DNA of 64,000 nucleotides from Pseudopelobacter sp964542535 (GCA_964542535.1 CAZIUE010000001.1:1-64000), one strand, 5' to 3'. Positions 49,815 to 59,008 are shown, counted from the stretch's first letter. The notes: a model not told the origin generated them from the sequence alone. Numbers and translations: made by a program.

Positions 49815-50000
49815 GTGGCAAAAGTCTCAATGATAATTAAATCTCAGCGTAAACCCAAATTTAAGGTTCAACAGCATAATCGTTGTGAAGTTTGTGGCAG
49901 ACCTAAGGCTTTCTACCGCAAATTCAGAATGTGCAGGATTTGTCTTCGTAAATATGCATCTACAGGGCAGATTCCAGGCGTAATTAAATCGAGCTGGTAA
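49815..50000 (+). CDS. rpsN: 30S ribosomal protein S14, type Z
   Basis: 61 residues, the short zinc-binding form with CEVC and CRIC pairs, unlike the ~100-residue E. coli form. Start GTG 49815 after CTGGAGGA. Confidence 0.97.
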   Translation: MAKVSMIIKSQRKPKFKVQQHNRCEVCGRPKAFYRKFRMCRICLRKYASTGQIPGVIKSSW

Positions 50001-50037
50001 TCAACACAAAGAAGATACTGACAGGAGTACACGTACG

Positions 50038-50436
50038 ATGTCTATGACAGATCCTATTGCCGATATGCTTACAAGAATCAGAAACGCTAACATGGTCAAG
50101 CACCAAAAGGTGGATATTCCGTCTTCGACCATGAAAGTAAGTATTGCTTCAGTGCTAAAGCAAGAGGGCTATATTAAGAACTATAAGGTGATATCCGATA
50201 ATCTCCAAGGCGTACTGCGTGTTTACTTGAAATATATTGATGACAAAGACGGTGTCATCAATGAAATCAAGCGAATCAGTAAACCGGGCGGTAGGGTTTA
50301 CGTTAAGGCTGATGAAGTTCCGATGGTAAAATCGGGACTTGGTGTCGTGATTCTATCGACCTCTAAGGGAATTATCACCGACAGTGCTGCCCGCAAAGCT
50401 GGCCTGGGTGGTGAAGTCATTTGTACTGTTTGGTAA
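50038..50436 (+). CDS. rpsH: 30S ribosomal protein S8
   Basis: 132 residues. MSMTDPIADMLTRIRNAN start; STSKGIITDSAARKAGLGGE near the end. In E. coli S8 represses the spc operon by binding mRNA at the L5 start. Confidence 0.98.
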   Translation: MSMTDPIADMLTRIRNANMVKHQKVDIPSSTMKVSIASVLKQEGYIKNYKVISDNLQGVLRVYLKYIDDKDGVINEIKRISKPGGRVYVKADEVPMVKSGLGVVILSTSKGIITDSAARKAGLGGEVICTVW

Positions 50437-50462
50437 CTCATACATGCAAGGAGTCTGACGCA

Positions 50463-51002
50463 ATGTCGAGAATAGGGAAACTTCCCATAGATATATCCAA
50501 AGATGTTAAACTCGATTTCACCGATTCCGTTCTTTCAGTGCAGGGTCCTATAGGAAAGCTATCACGTCGCATCATGCCGTGTGTAAAGCTGGAGATCTCT
50601 GATACGGGTATTGCTGTTACACGAAATGACGAATCAGGAGAGTCTCGTTCCGCACATGGTTTGACCCGTACACTGATCAATAACATGGTACAGGGAGTTA
50701 CGAAAGGCTTTCAAAAAAGTCTTGAAATCAACGGAGTCGGTTACCGTGCAGAAGTCAAGGGGGATGACCTTGTACTGAGTTTGGGGTTCTCACATCCCGT
50801 TGTGTTTCCCATTCCTACGGGGGTTAGTATCGAAGTGGATAAACTTACCAAGGTGCTGATTAAAGGATTTGACAAGGAACTGGTCGGACAGACTGCTGCA
50901 AAGATCCGCTCTTTCAGACCACCTGAGCCCTATAAGGGGAAGGGTATTAAATATTCTGACGAGACTATCCTGAGAAAAGCTGGTAAGACAGGCAAGAAGT
51001 AG
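50463..51002 (+). CDS. rplF: 50S ribosomal protein L6
   Basis: 179 residues. MSRIGKLPIDISKDVKL start at ATG 50463 after AAGGAG; GVGYRAEVKGDDLVLSLGFSHP and PEPYKGKGIKY are conserved. Confidence 0.98.
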   Translation: MSRIGKLPIDISKDVKLDFTDSVLSVQGPIGKLSRRIMPCVKLEISDTGIAVTRNDESGESRSAHGLTRTLINNMVQGVTKGFQKSLEINGVGYRAEVKGDDLVLSLGFSHPVVFPIPTGVSIEVDKLTKVLIKGFDKELVGQTAAKIRSFRPPEPYKGKGIKYSDETILRKAGKTGKK

Positions 51003-51021
51003 TCTTTATAAGGAGAACGCT

Positions 51022-51387
51022 GTGGCAAGAACCGCACAAAAATTAGTTACAAGGGTTAAACGCAAAATTCGGGTGCGCAAGAAGGTATTGGGAACAAATG
51101 AGCGCCCTCGATTGAGTGTATTCAAGAGCGCGCGACATATCTACGCACAGTTGATCGATGATACTGCTGGCGTTACGCTGGGTGCTTGTTCTACGCTGTC
51201 GAGTAGCGCTTCTGCACTTGGGGCGAAGGGTAACGTTGAAGCTGCGGTTCACGTGGGTAAAGAGATAGCGAAAATTGCCCACGACAATCACATCTCTGCT
51301 GTTGTGTTTGACCGTAATGGTTTTCTTTATCACGGAAGAATCAAAGCACTTGCAGACGCTGCACGTGAGTCAGGACTTCTTTTCTAA
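51022..51387 (+). CDS. rplR: 50S ribosomal protein L18
   Basis: 121 residues; 5S rRNA binder with basic N-terminus (KRKIRVRKKVLGTNERPRL). Start GTG 51022 after AAGGAGA. Ends in ADAARESGLLF, typical of the family. Confidence 0.97.
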   Translation: MARTAQKLVTRVKRKIRVRKKVLGTNERPRLSVFKSARHIYAQLIDDTAGVTLGACSTLSSSASALGAKGNVEAAVHVGKEIAKIAHDNHISAVVFDRNGFLYHGRIKALADAARESGLLF

Positions 51388-51407
51388 CAAGATTTAGGAG
51401 GTTTCAA

Positions 51408-51896
51408 TTGAGTAGAGTGAATCCGGCAGATCTGAACTTGACTGACCGCGTGGTGCATATCAGCCGTGTTGCAAAGGTTGTTAAAGGCGGAAGACGGTTC
51501 AGCTTTTCTGCTTTGATTGTTGTTGGTGATGGGTGCGGTTACGTAGGTTACGGCCTGGGAAAAGCTAACGAGGTACCTGAGGCTATCCGCAAGGGTGTTG
51601 AGCAGGCTAAGAAGAATCTCATAAAGGTGCCGATAAACCAGAACCAAACCATACCTTTTGAAATCGAAGGAAAGTTCGGCGCGGGTCGTCTACTGATGAA
51701 GCCGGCTTCCGCCGGTACTGGGGTCATTGCTGGGGGAGCGGCGCGTGCTATTTTTGAAGCTGCCGGTATTAATAATATTCTCTCCAAGTGCCTGGGGTCT
51801 AATAATCCTCATAACGTGGTCAAGGCTGCGTTCGCCGGGTTGCAGCGGCTGAAATCTCCCGAAGAGCTTGCAGCTCGACGCGGCATTACTGAATAA
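51408..51896 (+). CDS. rpsE: 30S ribosomal protein S5
   Basis: 162 residues. Start TTG 51408 with TAGGAGGT seven bases upstream. RVAKVVKGGRRFSFSALIVV (spectinomycin-loop region) is canonical, as is SKCLGSNNPHNVVKA. Confidence 0.97.
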   Translation: MSRVNPADLNLTDRVVHISRVAKVVKGGRRFSFSALIVVGDGCGYVGYGLGKANEVPEAIRKGVEQAKKNLIKVPINQNQTIPFEIEGKFGAGRLLMKPASAGTGVIAGGAARAIFEAAGINNILSKCLGSNNPHNVVKAAFAGLQRLKSPEELAARRGITE

Positions 51897-51911
51897 ATAG
51901 AGGTGCATGTC

Positions 51912-52088
51912 ATGAGCAACACTCTGCAGATTACTCTGGTGAAAAGTTTAATAGGAGCATCCGAGAAGCACCGTGCAATAGTTGCCGGTCTTGGCTTAAA
52001 GAAGTTGAACAGGACCGTTGTTCGCCCCGACACTCCGGAAATTCGGGGTATGATAAATAAAATTAGCCATATGCTTCATATAGCTTAG
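51912..52088 (+). CDS. rpmD: 50S ribosomal protein L30
   Basis: 58 residues. ATG 51912 gives MSNTLQITLVKSLIGAS, the usual start; KHRAIVAGLGLKKLNRTVV is conserved. Between rpsE and rplO as in most spc operons. Confidence 0.96.
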   Translation: MSNTLQITLVKSLIGASEKHRAIVAGLGLKKLNRTVVRPDTPEIRGMINKISHMLHIA

Positions 52089-52102
52089 TAAAGGTGGATA
52101 GA

Positions 52103-52546
52103 ATGGAACTGAATACCCTAAAACCTGCACTTGGTTCAACAAAACAGAATAAGCGGATTGGGCGAGGAGCCGGTTCCGGACACGGTAAAACCGCAACTAA
52201 GGGTCACAAAGGCCAGAAAGCTCGTTCTGGAGGAAGTATAAAGGCCGGTTTCGAAGGCGGTCAAATGCCGCTACAACGGCGTTTGCCGAAACGTGGCTTT
52301 ACTCCGCTTAGTCGTATTGAATATTCAATTGTAAATTTAGGTCAGCTCGATATTTTCGATGCTGGGGCTACTGTTGATGCAGCAGCACTTGCGTCTGTCG
52401 GTCTGGTCAAGTCTGCATGTTGCCCGGTAAAGATTCTAGGAAACGGTGAGCTTGTCAAGGCACTCAAAATATCCGCAACTAAATTCAGTCAGACCGCCAA
52501 GGAGAAAATCGTCGCAGCTGGTGGTTCAGTCGAGGAGACGATATAG
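52103..52546 (+). CDS. rplO: 50S ribosomal protein L15
   Basis: 147 residues, MELNTLKPALGSTKQNKRIG at ATG 52103. Gly/Lys-rich N-terminal extension (GRGAGSGHGKTATKGHKGQ) penetrates 23S rRNA. The last base of its stop is the first base of the secY start. Confidence 0.97.
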   Translation: MELNTLKPALGSTKQNKRIGRGAGSGHGKTATKGHKGQKARSGGSIKAGFEGGQMPLQRRLPKRGFTPLSRIEYSIVNLGQLDIFDAGATVDAAALASVGLVKSACCPVKILGNGELVKALKISATKFSQTAKEKIVAAGGSVEETI

Positions 52547-53853
52547 TGCTTGATGCACTAAAGAATATTTTCAGGATTCCTGAGCTGAAAAAACGGGTCC
52601 TCTTTTCTCTTGCAATGTTGGCCGTATATCGGGTTGGTTGTCATATACCCACTCCAGGTATTGACCGTATAGCGTTGTCGCATTTTTTCAAGCAGGCGCA
52701 GGGTACGTTACTAGGTCTGTTTGATATGTTTTCCGGTGGTGCACTTGAGAGACTGACAGTCTTTGCTCTCGGAATTATGCCTTATATTTCTTCTTCGATT
52801 ATCTTTCAGCTTCTGACTGTCGTTGTTCCTGCGATAGAAAAGTTATCCAAGGAAGGTGAATCGGGTAGAAAGAAGATTATTCAGTACACTCGGTACGGTA
52901 CGATCATACTGAGTGTTGTGCAGGGGTTAGGAATTGCTATCGGGCTGGAGAGCATGCGTGGCCCAGCAGGTGAACTGGTTGTTCCTCAGCCGGGGTGGTC
53001 TTTCAGGTTGATGACGGTGCTGACGCTCACTGCTGGTACTGCATTTATAATGTGGCTTGGTGAGCAGATGTCTGAGAGAGGCATTGGCAACGGAATATCT
53101 CTGATTATTTTTGCGGGAATTGTTGCGCGAATTCCGACAGCCTTAGGAAATACCTCAAAACTTCTTGGTGCCGGACAAATTTCTCTTTTAGTGATCTTGT
53201 TTGTGTTGGCGCTTATGTTTGTGGTGATAGCTGGAATTATTTACGTTGAGCGAGGTCAGCGTCGATTGCCGATCCATTATGCAAAGCGTGTTACGGGTCT
53301 TAAGACTTATAATTCTCAGTCGTCCCATTTGCCGTTGAAGGTAAATATGGCAGGCGTAATCCCTCCTATCTTTGCATCATCTATAATAATGTTTCCTGCT
53401 ACTATCGCTAATTTCATCAATGTTCCTTGGGTCCAGTCAATAGCACGAAGCCTTACACCAGGTCATTGGGCATACAATCTTTTTTTCGTTGCTTTTATAG
53501 TCTTTTTTTGTTATTTCTACACGGCTGTGACTTTCAATCCCGTTGATGTTGCGGAAAATATTAAAAAGCACGGTGGTTATATTCCAGGAATTAGGCCAGG
53601 CAAAGAGACTTCTGATTTCATGGATTCCGTGCTGACAAAGTTAACTTTTGCTGGAGCAATTTATATTTCTGCGGTCTGCGTGTTGCCGTCCGTTCTGATA
53701 GGAAAGTTTAATCTGCCTTTCTATTTTGGTGGAACAGGGCTTCTGATCGCTATTGGCGTAGGGATGGATACGGTTTCGCAGATCGAATCGCACCTGATCA
53801 CACGAAACTACGAAGGCTTTATGAAAGGCGTGCGGATTCGGGGTAGAAGGTGA
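52546..53853 (+). CDS. secY: Preprotein translocase subunit SecY
   Basis: 435 residues with about ten membrane helices; protein-conducting channel with SecE (26910). Plug and pore region IPTPGIDRIAL, helix-2 GIMPYISSSIIFQLL, and the cytosolic loop GQRRLPIHYAKRV are recognisable. GTG 52546 overlaps the rplO stop by one base. Confidence 0.98.
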   Translation: MLDALKNIFRIPELKKRVLFSLAMLAVYRVGCHIPTPGIDRIALSHFFKQAQGTLLGLFDMFSGGALERLTVFALGIMPYISSSIIFQLLTVVVPAIEKLSKEGESGRKKIIQYTRYGTIILSVVQGLGIAIGLESMRGPAGELVVPQPGWSFRLMTVLTLTAGTAFIMWLGEQMSERGIGNGISLIIFAGIVARIPTALGNTSKLLGAGQISLLVILFVLALMFVVIAGIIYVERGQRRLPIHYAKRVTGLKTYNSQSSHLPLKVNMAGVIPPIFASSIIMFPATIANFINVPWVQSIARSLTPGHWAYNLFFVAFIVFFCYFYTAVTFNPVDVAENIKKHGGYIPGIRPGKETSDFMDSVLTKLTFAGAIYISAVCVLPSVLIGKFNLPFYFGGTGLLIAIGVGMDTVSQIESHLITRNYEGFMKGVRIRGRR

Positions 53854-54497
53854 TGAACATTATACTGTTTGGTCCTCCCGGTGCTGGCAAGGGAACTCAG
53901 GCTGAGTATATCGTAGAGCGATATTGTATTCCGCAGGTATCTACTGGTGATATGCTGCGTGCAGCTGTTAAGGCGCAAACGCCGCTTGGAATCAAGGCAA
54001 AAGCGATAATGGACTCCGGCGCTCTTGTGTCTGATGAAATTGTTCTTGGTATCGTTGAAGAACGGCTTTCCTGTGCTGATTGCAGTAAGGGGTTTGTGCT
54101 TGATGGGTTTCCTCGCACTATCCCCCAGGCAGAGTCCTTGATGCGAATTCTATCGGGAATGAGTAAAACGATCGAACATGTGATTTCTCTCGACGTTCCC
54201 GGTGATGAAATTGTGAAGCGTCTGTCAGGGCGTAGGACCTGTTCGTCTTGTGGGAAAGGATGTCACGTGGTGTTTGCGCCGCCTCGGGTACAGGGAGTCT
54301 GTGATCATTGTGGCGGTATGCTTGTGCAGCGCGACGACGACTGTGCTGAATCTATTGTGAAGCGACTGTCTGTGTATGAGCAACAAACGTCTCCTCTGAA
54401 AGAGTTTTTTGCGGAATTGGGACTTCTGCGTTCGGTGGATGGAAACCGTGCCGTGATTGAGATCCAGCGCCAGATTATAGGGGTTCTGGGGGAATGA
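53853..54497 (+). CDS. adk: Adenylate kinase (zinc-type LID)
   Basis: 214 residues. P-loop GPPGAGKGTQ at the N-terminus, LDGFPRT. The LID domain has four Cys (CSSCGKGC..., CDHC) and so probably binds zinc, as in Gram-positive enzymes. ATG overlaps the secY stop (TGATG). Confidence 0.97.
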   Translation: MNIILFGPPGAGKGTQAEYIVERYCIPQVSTGDMLRAAVKAQTPLGIKAKAIMDSGALVSDEIVLGIVEERLSCADCSKGFVLDGFPRTIPQAESLMRILSGMSKTIEHVISLDVPGDEIVKRLSGRRTCSSCGKGCHVVFAPPRVQGVCDHCGGMLVQRDDDCAESIVKRLSVYEQQTSPLKEFFAELGLLRSVDGNRAVIEIQRQIIGVLGE

Positions 54498-54501
54498 ATC
54501 G

Positions 54502-55251
54502 GTGATCATCCTAAAGTCTCCTCGTGAGATTGAGCGGATGAGGGTCCCCTGCCGGATTGTTGCCGAGGTGCTTGCGCTGCTCAAGGATCACGTAAAGCCC
54601 GGGGTTAGTACCTGTGATCTTGAAGATATTGCGTTGAAGTATACGCTGAGACAAAAGGCAAGGCCAGCTTTTAAGGGGTATTGTAATTATCCAAGTGCTC
54701 TTTGCTGTTCTCCAAATCAGCAGGTTGTGCATGGTATACCGACAAGGGAACCGCTTAGAGATGGAGATGTTCTGAGCCTTGACTTCGGTGTTTTTTTTGA
54801 TGACTTTTACGGCGATGCTGCTGTGACATTTCCTGTTGGCCATGTAAGTTCTCGCGTATCAGAGCTGATTGCTGTAACAGAAGCTTCTCTCTACTTGGGA
54901 ATAAAACAAGCTGTGGCAGGAAATAGGCTTTTTGATATATCCCACGCTGTTCAGGATTATGTTGAAAGGAATGGTTTTTCTGTTGTGCGTGATTTTGTCG
55001 GGCATGGTATCGGTAGGTCTCTGCATGAAGAACCACAGATACCTAATTATGGTTTACCCTCCCGGGGCGTTCGTCTCAAAACAGGGATGGTCTTGGCGAT
55101 AGAGCCTATGATCAATGAGAAGTCCCATGAGGTACAGATTCTTGACGATGGTTGGACGGTTGTCACCATAGATGGTGGAATGTCAGCCCACTTTGAACAT
55201 ACTGTTGCAATTACGGATAATGGACCTGATATTTTAACTCGACTTGAATAG
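54502..55251 (+). CDS. map: Methionine aminopeptidase, type I
   Basis: 249 residues; removes initiator Met co-translationally. Metal ligands are visible: two Asp in SLDFGVFFDDFYGDAAV, His in FVGHGIGRSLHEEP, Glu in AIEPMI and Glu in HFEHTVAIT. Start GTG 54502, four bases after adk. Confidence 0.97.
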   Translation: MIILKSPREIERMRVPCRIVAEVLALLKDHVKPGVSTCDLEDIALKYTLRQKARPAFKGYCNYPSALCCSPNQQVVHGIPTREPLRDGDVLSLDFGVFFDDFYGDAAVTFPVGHVSSRVSELIAVTEASLYLGIKQAVAGNRLFDISHAVQDYVERNGFSVVRDFVGHGIGRSLHEEPQIPNYGLPSRGVRLKTGMVLAIEPMINEKSHEVQILDDGWTVVTIDGGMSAHFEHTVAITDNGPDILTRLE

Positions 55252-55269
55252 GCATGAAGGGGATTTGAG

Positions 55270-55383
55270 ATGAAAGTTCGCGCTTCGGTTAAAAAAGTTT
55301 GTGACAAATGCAAGATTATTAAACGTAAGGGTGTTGTGCGCGTTATTTGCGATATCCCGAAACATTCCCAGCGTCAGGGTTAA
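55270..55383 (+). CDS. rpmJ: 50S ribosomal protein L36
   Basis: 37 residues starting MKVRASVKKVCDKCK, with the three Cys and His (CDKC...C...H) of the zinc-binding form. It directly follows map with an 18-base gap; infA, which often sits here, is absent. Confidence 0.97.
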   Translation: MKVRASVKKVCDKCKIIKRKGVVRVICDIPKHSQRQG

Positions 55384-55404
55384 GCGGATAAAGGAGGAGA
55401 TCAA

Positions 55405-55773
55405 TTGGCACGAATTGCTGGTATAGACCTACCCAAAAACAAACGTATAGTGATTGCCCTGACATATATTTATGGCATTGGCAACTCATCTGCTGAGAAA
55501 ATTCTCGAGACTACGAATATCGATCCCAATGTCCGTACCGATGATTTGACTGAAGCGGATGTGTCGAGGCTGCGTGACGAGATAGATCGTAATATGAAAG
55601 TAGAAGGTGATTTGCGCAGAGAAGTGTCCTTGAACATCAAACGTTTGATGGATTTGGGATGCTATCGTGGCTTGCGCCACCGCAAGGGGTTGCCCGTAAG
55701 GGGACAGCGTACCAAAACCAATGCTCGCACCCGCAAGGGGCCTGCCCGTACCGTTGCCGGTAAAAAGAAATAA
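55405..55773 (+). CDS. rpsM: 30S ribosomal protein S13
   Basis: 122 residues. Start TTG 55405 behind AAAGGAGGAG, giving (M)ARIAGIDLPKNKR. Central-to-head bridge protein; C-terminal KTNARTRKGPARTVAGKKK contacts P-site tRNA. Confidence 0.97.
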   Translation: MARIAGIDLPKNKRIVIALTYIYGIGNSSAEKILETTNIDPNVRTDDLTEADVSRLRDEIDRNMKVEGDLRREVSLNIKRLMDLGCYRGLRHRKGLPVRGQRTKTNARTRKGPARTVAGKKK

Positions 55774-55797
55774 CATATTTAAGTTCCGGAGAATAGA

Positions 55798-56193
55798 ATG
55801 GCGAGTCCAGCTAGGAAGCTTGTACGTAAGAAGAGAGAACGTAAGAATGTAACCAATGGTGTGGCACACATTCAGGCTACTTTCAACAACACTATGATAA
55901 CGATTGCCGATACTGCCGGCAATGTTCTTGCCTGGTGTACTTCTGGTGCCAAGGGCTTTAAAGGGTCTCGAAAGAGTACGCCCTTTGCAGCTCAGGTTGC
56001 AGCCGAGGATTGCGCGAAAAAAGCCCAGGAGCACGGACTTCGCAATATCGAGGTATATGTTAAGGGTCCCGGATCTGGAAGGGAATCCGCTTTACGTGCA
56101 CTTCAGGCGGCTGGTTTTAATATTAGCTTCATAAAAGACGTGACGCCCATTCCTCACAATGGATGTCGTCCGCCGAAAAGAAGAAGAGTTTAA
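55798..56193 (+). CDS. rpsK: 30S ribosomal protein S11
   Basis: 131 residues. VAHIQATFNNTMITIADTAG and the C-terminal DVTPIPHNGCRPPKRRRV are canonical. 24 bases after rpsM. Confidence 0.98.
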   Translation: MASPARKLVRKKRERKNVTNGVAHIQATFNNTMITIADTAGNVLAWCTSGAKGFKGSRKSTPFAAQVAAEDCAKKAQEHGLRNIEVYVKGPGSGRESALRALQAAGFNISFIKDVTPIPHNGCRPPKRRRV

Positions 56194-56223
56194 GTACCGC
56201 GTAACAAATCAAGGAGGTTTTCA

Positions 56224-56850
56224 TTGGCTCGTTATACTGGTCCATCCTGCCGCCTGTGCAGGAGAGAAAATATGGAATTGTTTCTGAAGGGAGATAGGTG
56301 CTATACGGACAAGTGTGCTATTAAGCGCCGCAATTACCCTCCGGGACAGCACGGTCAAGGTCGCTCAAAAAATTCGGCTTACGGCATTCAGCTGCGTGAA
56401 AAACAGAAAGTACGTCGTATTTACGGACTGATGGAAAATCAGTTCAGAGGCTACTTCACTGAAGCAGACCGTATGAGGGGTGTGACAGGTGAGAATCTGC
56501 TTTCCCTTCTTGAGCGGAGATTGGACAATGTTGTCTACCGCCTCGGCTTTGCTTCTTCGCGTGCCGAATCTCGTCAGCTTGTGCGTCATGGACACTTCAC
56601 TCTGAATGGGAAAAAAGTAGATATCCCTTCCATTCAAACACGTGTTGGTGATGTTGTTGAACTGCGTGAAAAGAGTAAGAAAATTGTTTCAATCAATGAG
56701 GCTCTGGATGCCGTTGCACGTCGTGGCATACCTCAGTGGCTGGAACTTGATCGCGATGCCTTCAAGGGTAATCTGAAAGCGCTGCCTGTGCGTGAAGATG
56801 TAACTACCCCCATTCAGGAACAGTTGGTCGTTGAACTCTATTCGAAATAG
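56224..56850 (+). CDS. rpsD: 30S ribosomal protein S4 (zinc-binding form)
   Basis: 208 residues. N-terminal Cys cluster (CRLC...CYTDKC) marks the zinc-binding form; S4 RNA-binding domain (RLDNVVYRLGFASSRAESRQ). Start TTG 56224 behind AAGGAGGT. In E. coli S4 represses the alpha operon. Confidence 0.97.
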   Translation: MARYTGPSCRLCRRENMELFLKGDRCYTDKCAIKRRNYPPGQHGQGRSKNSAYGIQLREKQKVRRIYGLMENQFRGYFTEADRMRGVTGENLLSLLERRLDNVVYRLGFASSRAESRQLVRHGHFTLNGKKVDIPSIQTRVGDVVELREKSKKIVSINEALDAVARRGIPQWLELDRDAFKGNLKALPVREDVTTPIQEQLVVELYSK

Positions 56851-56920
56851 TAGTTCTGCCTTGAATATGAGTTTTTTCAGGAACTCCCGGAACCGGGCAT
56901 AATCTCCGGAGGAGGTAGTA

Positions 56921-57943
56921 ATGTATAAAAACTGGCGCGATCTTATCAAACCCAGGCAGTTACAGTTTGAAAAAGAATCGCTTTCAGATACATATGGAAA
57001 ATTCTTTGCAGAACCTTTTGAGCGAGGTTTCGGTACAACCTTGGGTAACTCGCTGCGCAGGATATTACTTTCCTCCCTGCAAGGGTCTGCAATTACATCA
57101 GTTCGCATCAAGGGAGTGCTTCATGAGTTCAGTGCAATTCAGGGCGTTACTGAGGACGTAACTGATATCATTCTCAATCTTAAGGGTGTGCGTCTCAAGC
57201 TTCATTCCGTTGTTCAGGCTACGCTGCGTGTTGTGCATGTAGGTGAAGGGGTTATTAAGGCTGGTGACTTCATTGTGGGACACAATGTCGAAATCATGAA
57301 TCCCGACCATCACATTGCCACCTGTGGCAAGGATGCCCATTTTGAAATGGATATGACAGTAAAAATGGGCAAGGGGTATGTGTCCGCAGACAAGAACCGT
57401 GATGAGAAGGCTCCTGTCAGCACGATCCCTATAGATTCAATCTTTTCTCCGATCAAAAAAGTGAATTTTACAGTTTCCAATGCACGTGTCGGACAGATGA
57501 CCGACTACGATAAACTGACCATTGAGATCTGGACTGATGGCAGCGTGAAGCCTGATGATGCTCTGGCATATTCTGCAAAAATTATGAAAGAACAGCTGTC
57601 GATCTTCATCAATTTCGATGAGGAAGCAGAGCCTCAGTCTCTTGAAGAGTCACAGGACGAACTTGATAAGATCAATGAGAATCTGTATCGTACCGTTGAA
57701 GAACTTGAGCTCTCCGTGCGCTCGGCGAATTGCCTTAAGAATGCTGGTATCAAGCTGATTGGGGAACTTGTTTCGAAAACAGAAGCTGAAATGCTGAAAA
57801 CACAGAACTTTGGCCGCAAGTCACTGAACGAAATCAAGGATATTCTCAGTGATATGGGACTGACCTTCGGTATGAAGCTTGATTCTTTTCCTGAACCTGA
57901 AATGATGCGCCGTTTGCGTGGCGAGCAGAACGAAGAAGAATAG
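56921..57943 (+). CDS. rpoA: DNA-directed RNA polymerase subunit alpha
   Basis: 340 residues. N-terminal dimerisation domain (ERGFGTTLGNSLRRILLSSL), flexible acidic linker, and alpha-CTD with LSVRSANCLKNAGIKLIGEL, which contacts UP elements and activators. CGGAGGAGG precedes ATG 56921. The 70-base gap before it is the largest within the cluster. Confidence 0.98.
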   Translation: MYKNWRDLIKPRQLQFEKESLSDTYGKFFAEPFERGFGTTLGNSLRRILLSSLQGSAITSVRIKGVLHEFSAIQGVTEDVTDIILNLKGVRLKLHSVVQATLRVVHVGEGVIKAGDFIVGHNVEIMNPDHHIATCGKDAHFEMDMTVKMGKGYVSADKNRDEKAPVSTIPIDSIFSPIKKVNFTVSNARVGQMTDYDKLTIEIWTDGSVKPDDALAYSAKIMKEQLSIFINFDEEAEPQSLEESQDELDKINENLYRTVEELELSVRSANCLKNAGIKLIGELVSKTEAEMLKTQNFGRKSLNEIKDILSDMGLTFGMKLDSFPEPEMMRRLRGEQNEEE

Positions 57944-57981
57944 TATCCTTGTATACTCGTTTACAAGAAAGGAATTGACAT

Positions 57982-58365
57982 ATGCGGCACTGTAAATCAG
58001 GAAGACGTCTGGGGAGAAAAACGAGCCATCGCGAAGCAATGTTCAGAAATATGGTGACCTCACTTTTTGCCCATGAAAGAATCACAACAACCGATGCCAA
58101 GGCCAAGGAAATCAGGTCTGTTGCGGAGAAGATGATCACCCTTGGAAAACGTGGTGACCTGCATTCCGTCAGGCTGGCTGCATCCTATATCCGGGAAAAG
58201 TCTGTTGTCACTAAACTTTTTTCATCTATTGCTCCCCGTTATAAGGAACGTGCTGGCGGATACACCAGAATTATTAAACTGGGTATGCGTAACGGTGATG
58301 CAGCTCCGCTCTCAATCATCGAGTTGGTTGAGGAGGAGATCGGTTCAAAGGCACCCAACGCGTAA
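57982..58365 (+). CDS. rplQ: 50S ribosomal protein L17
   Basis: 127 residues. MRHCKSGRRLGRKTSHREAM start. Last gene of the supercluster; the terminator follows 70 bases later. Confidence 0.98.
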   Translation: MRHCKSGRRLGRKTSHREAMFRNMVTSLFAHERITTTDAKAKEIRSVAEKMITLGKRGDLHSVRLAASYIREKSVVTKLFSSIAPRYKERAGGYTRIIKLGMRNGDAAPLSIIELVEEEIGSKAPNA

Positions 58366-58433
58366 TGAATTTGGAATGGCTTGACTGAGGACAGAGGTGA
58401 GTCTGGCCATTCGTTTCGCTGGTTAGGTTTGTG

Positions 58434-58470
58434 AGTGAGGCACGTACATGTACGTGCCTCACTTTTTTTT
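58434..58470 (+). terminator. Terminator of the ribosomal supercluster
   Basis: 15-bp perfect palindrome (58434-58448 with 58449-58463; effectively a 13-bp stem with a 4-base loop) followed by eight T. The strongest terminator in the window. Confidence 0.95.
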
Positions 58471-58494
58471 GGTGTTTGTCAGCTGCTGTGCTGT

Positions 58495-58941
58495 TCAGGT
58501 GATGAGATTGACAACCAGTCCCTTGATTCCGATCACTTTCGCCGTTATTGACATTCTGTCACGCTGTTCCTTGACGAGCATTGCGTAGAGCTGATCCGCT
58601 TCAGCGTTTATAACCGTGATAATTTCGAAATAGCGCGGGTTTTGGGGGGTTCCCCCAATTTTATTCAGCCGGTATGCCTCGTCGCTGATTTTCTTGGCGA
58701 TCTGACTCAGCAGGCCTCGAAAGCGGAAGAAGTTCTCAAGGGTAGGCTCCTGCTCAAGATCGTCCCCCACCTCATTGATTTCATCTCTTAAATGATCTAT
58801 TTCAGCCCTGTAGTCACTGTACTCATGTTCCTTTTGCGCCAGTGCGGCTGTAAAAGACTTTGCAGTTGAGCGTTTCGGCGCTGCTGTCCTAGTTGTCTTG
58901 CGATCGAGGTCCTGCAAGGTTGCCGTCTGTCGGATCTTCAT
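58495..58941 (-). CDS. YaaR family (DUF327) protein
   Basis: 148 residues, soluble, largely helical: AALAQKEHEYSDYRAEIDHL and RFRGLLSQIAKKISDEAYRL. Matches the YaaR/DUF327 family, whose function is not established. Start ATG 58941 is set by GGGAGAAG on the minus strand and by the promoter at 58980-59008; a longer frame upstream would cross that promoter. Confidence 0.8.
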   Translation of the reverse strand: MKIRQTATLQDLDRKTTRTAAPKRSTAKSFTAALAQKEHEYSDYRAEIDHLRDEINEVGDDLEQEPTLENFFRFRGLLSQIAKKISDEAYRLNKIGGTPQNPRYFEIITVINAEADQLYAMLVKEQRDRMSITAKVIGIKGLVVNLIT

Positions 58942-58979
58942 GTGTGCTTCTCCCTTCCTGCGAGCTAACCCGCATGGCC

Positions 58980-59008
58980 TATATAGCACATGCGTCGTTC
59001 GGGGACAA
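58980..59008 (-). promoter_or_regulatory. Promoter of the yaaR-like gene
   Basis: Minus strand TTGTCC (59003-59008), 17-base spacer, TATATA (58980-58985). Confidence 0.6.
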
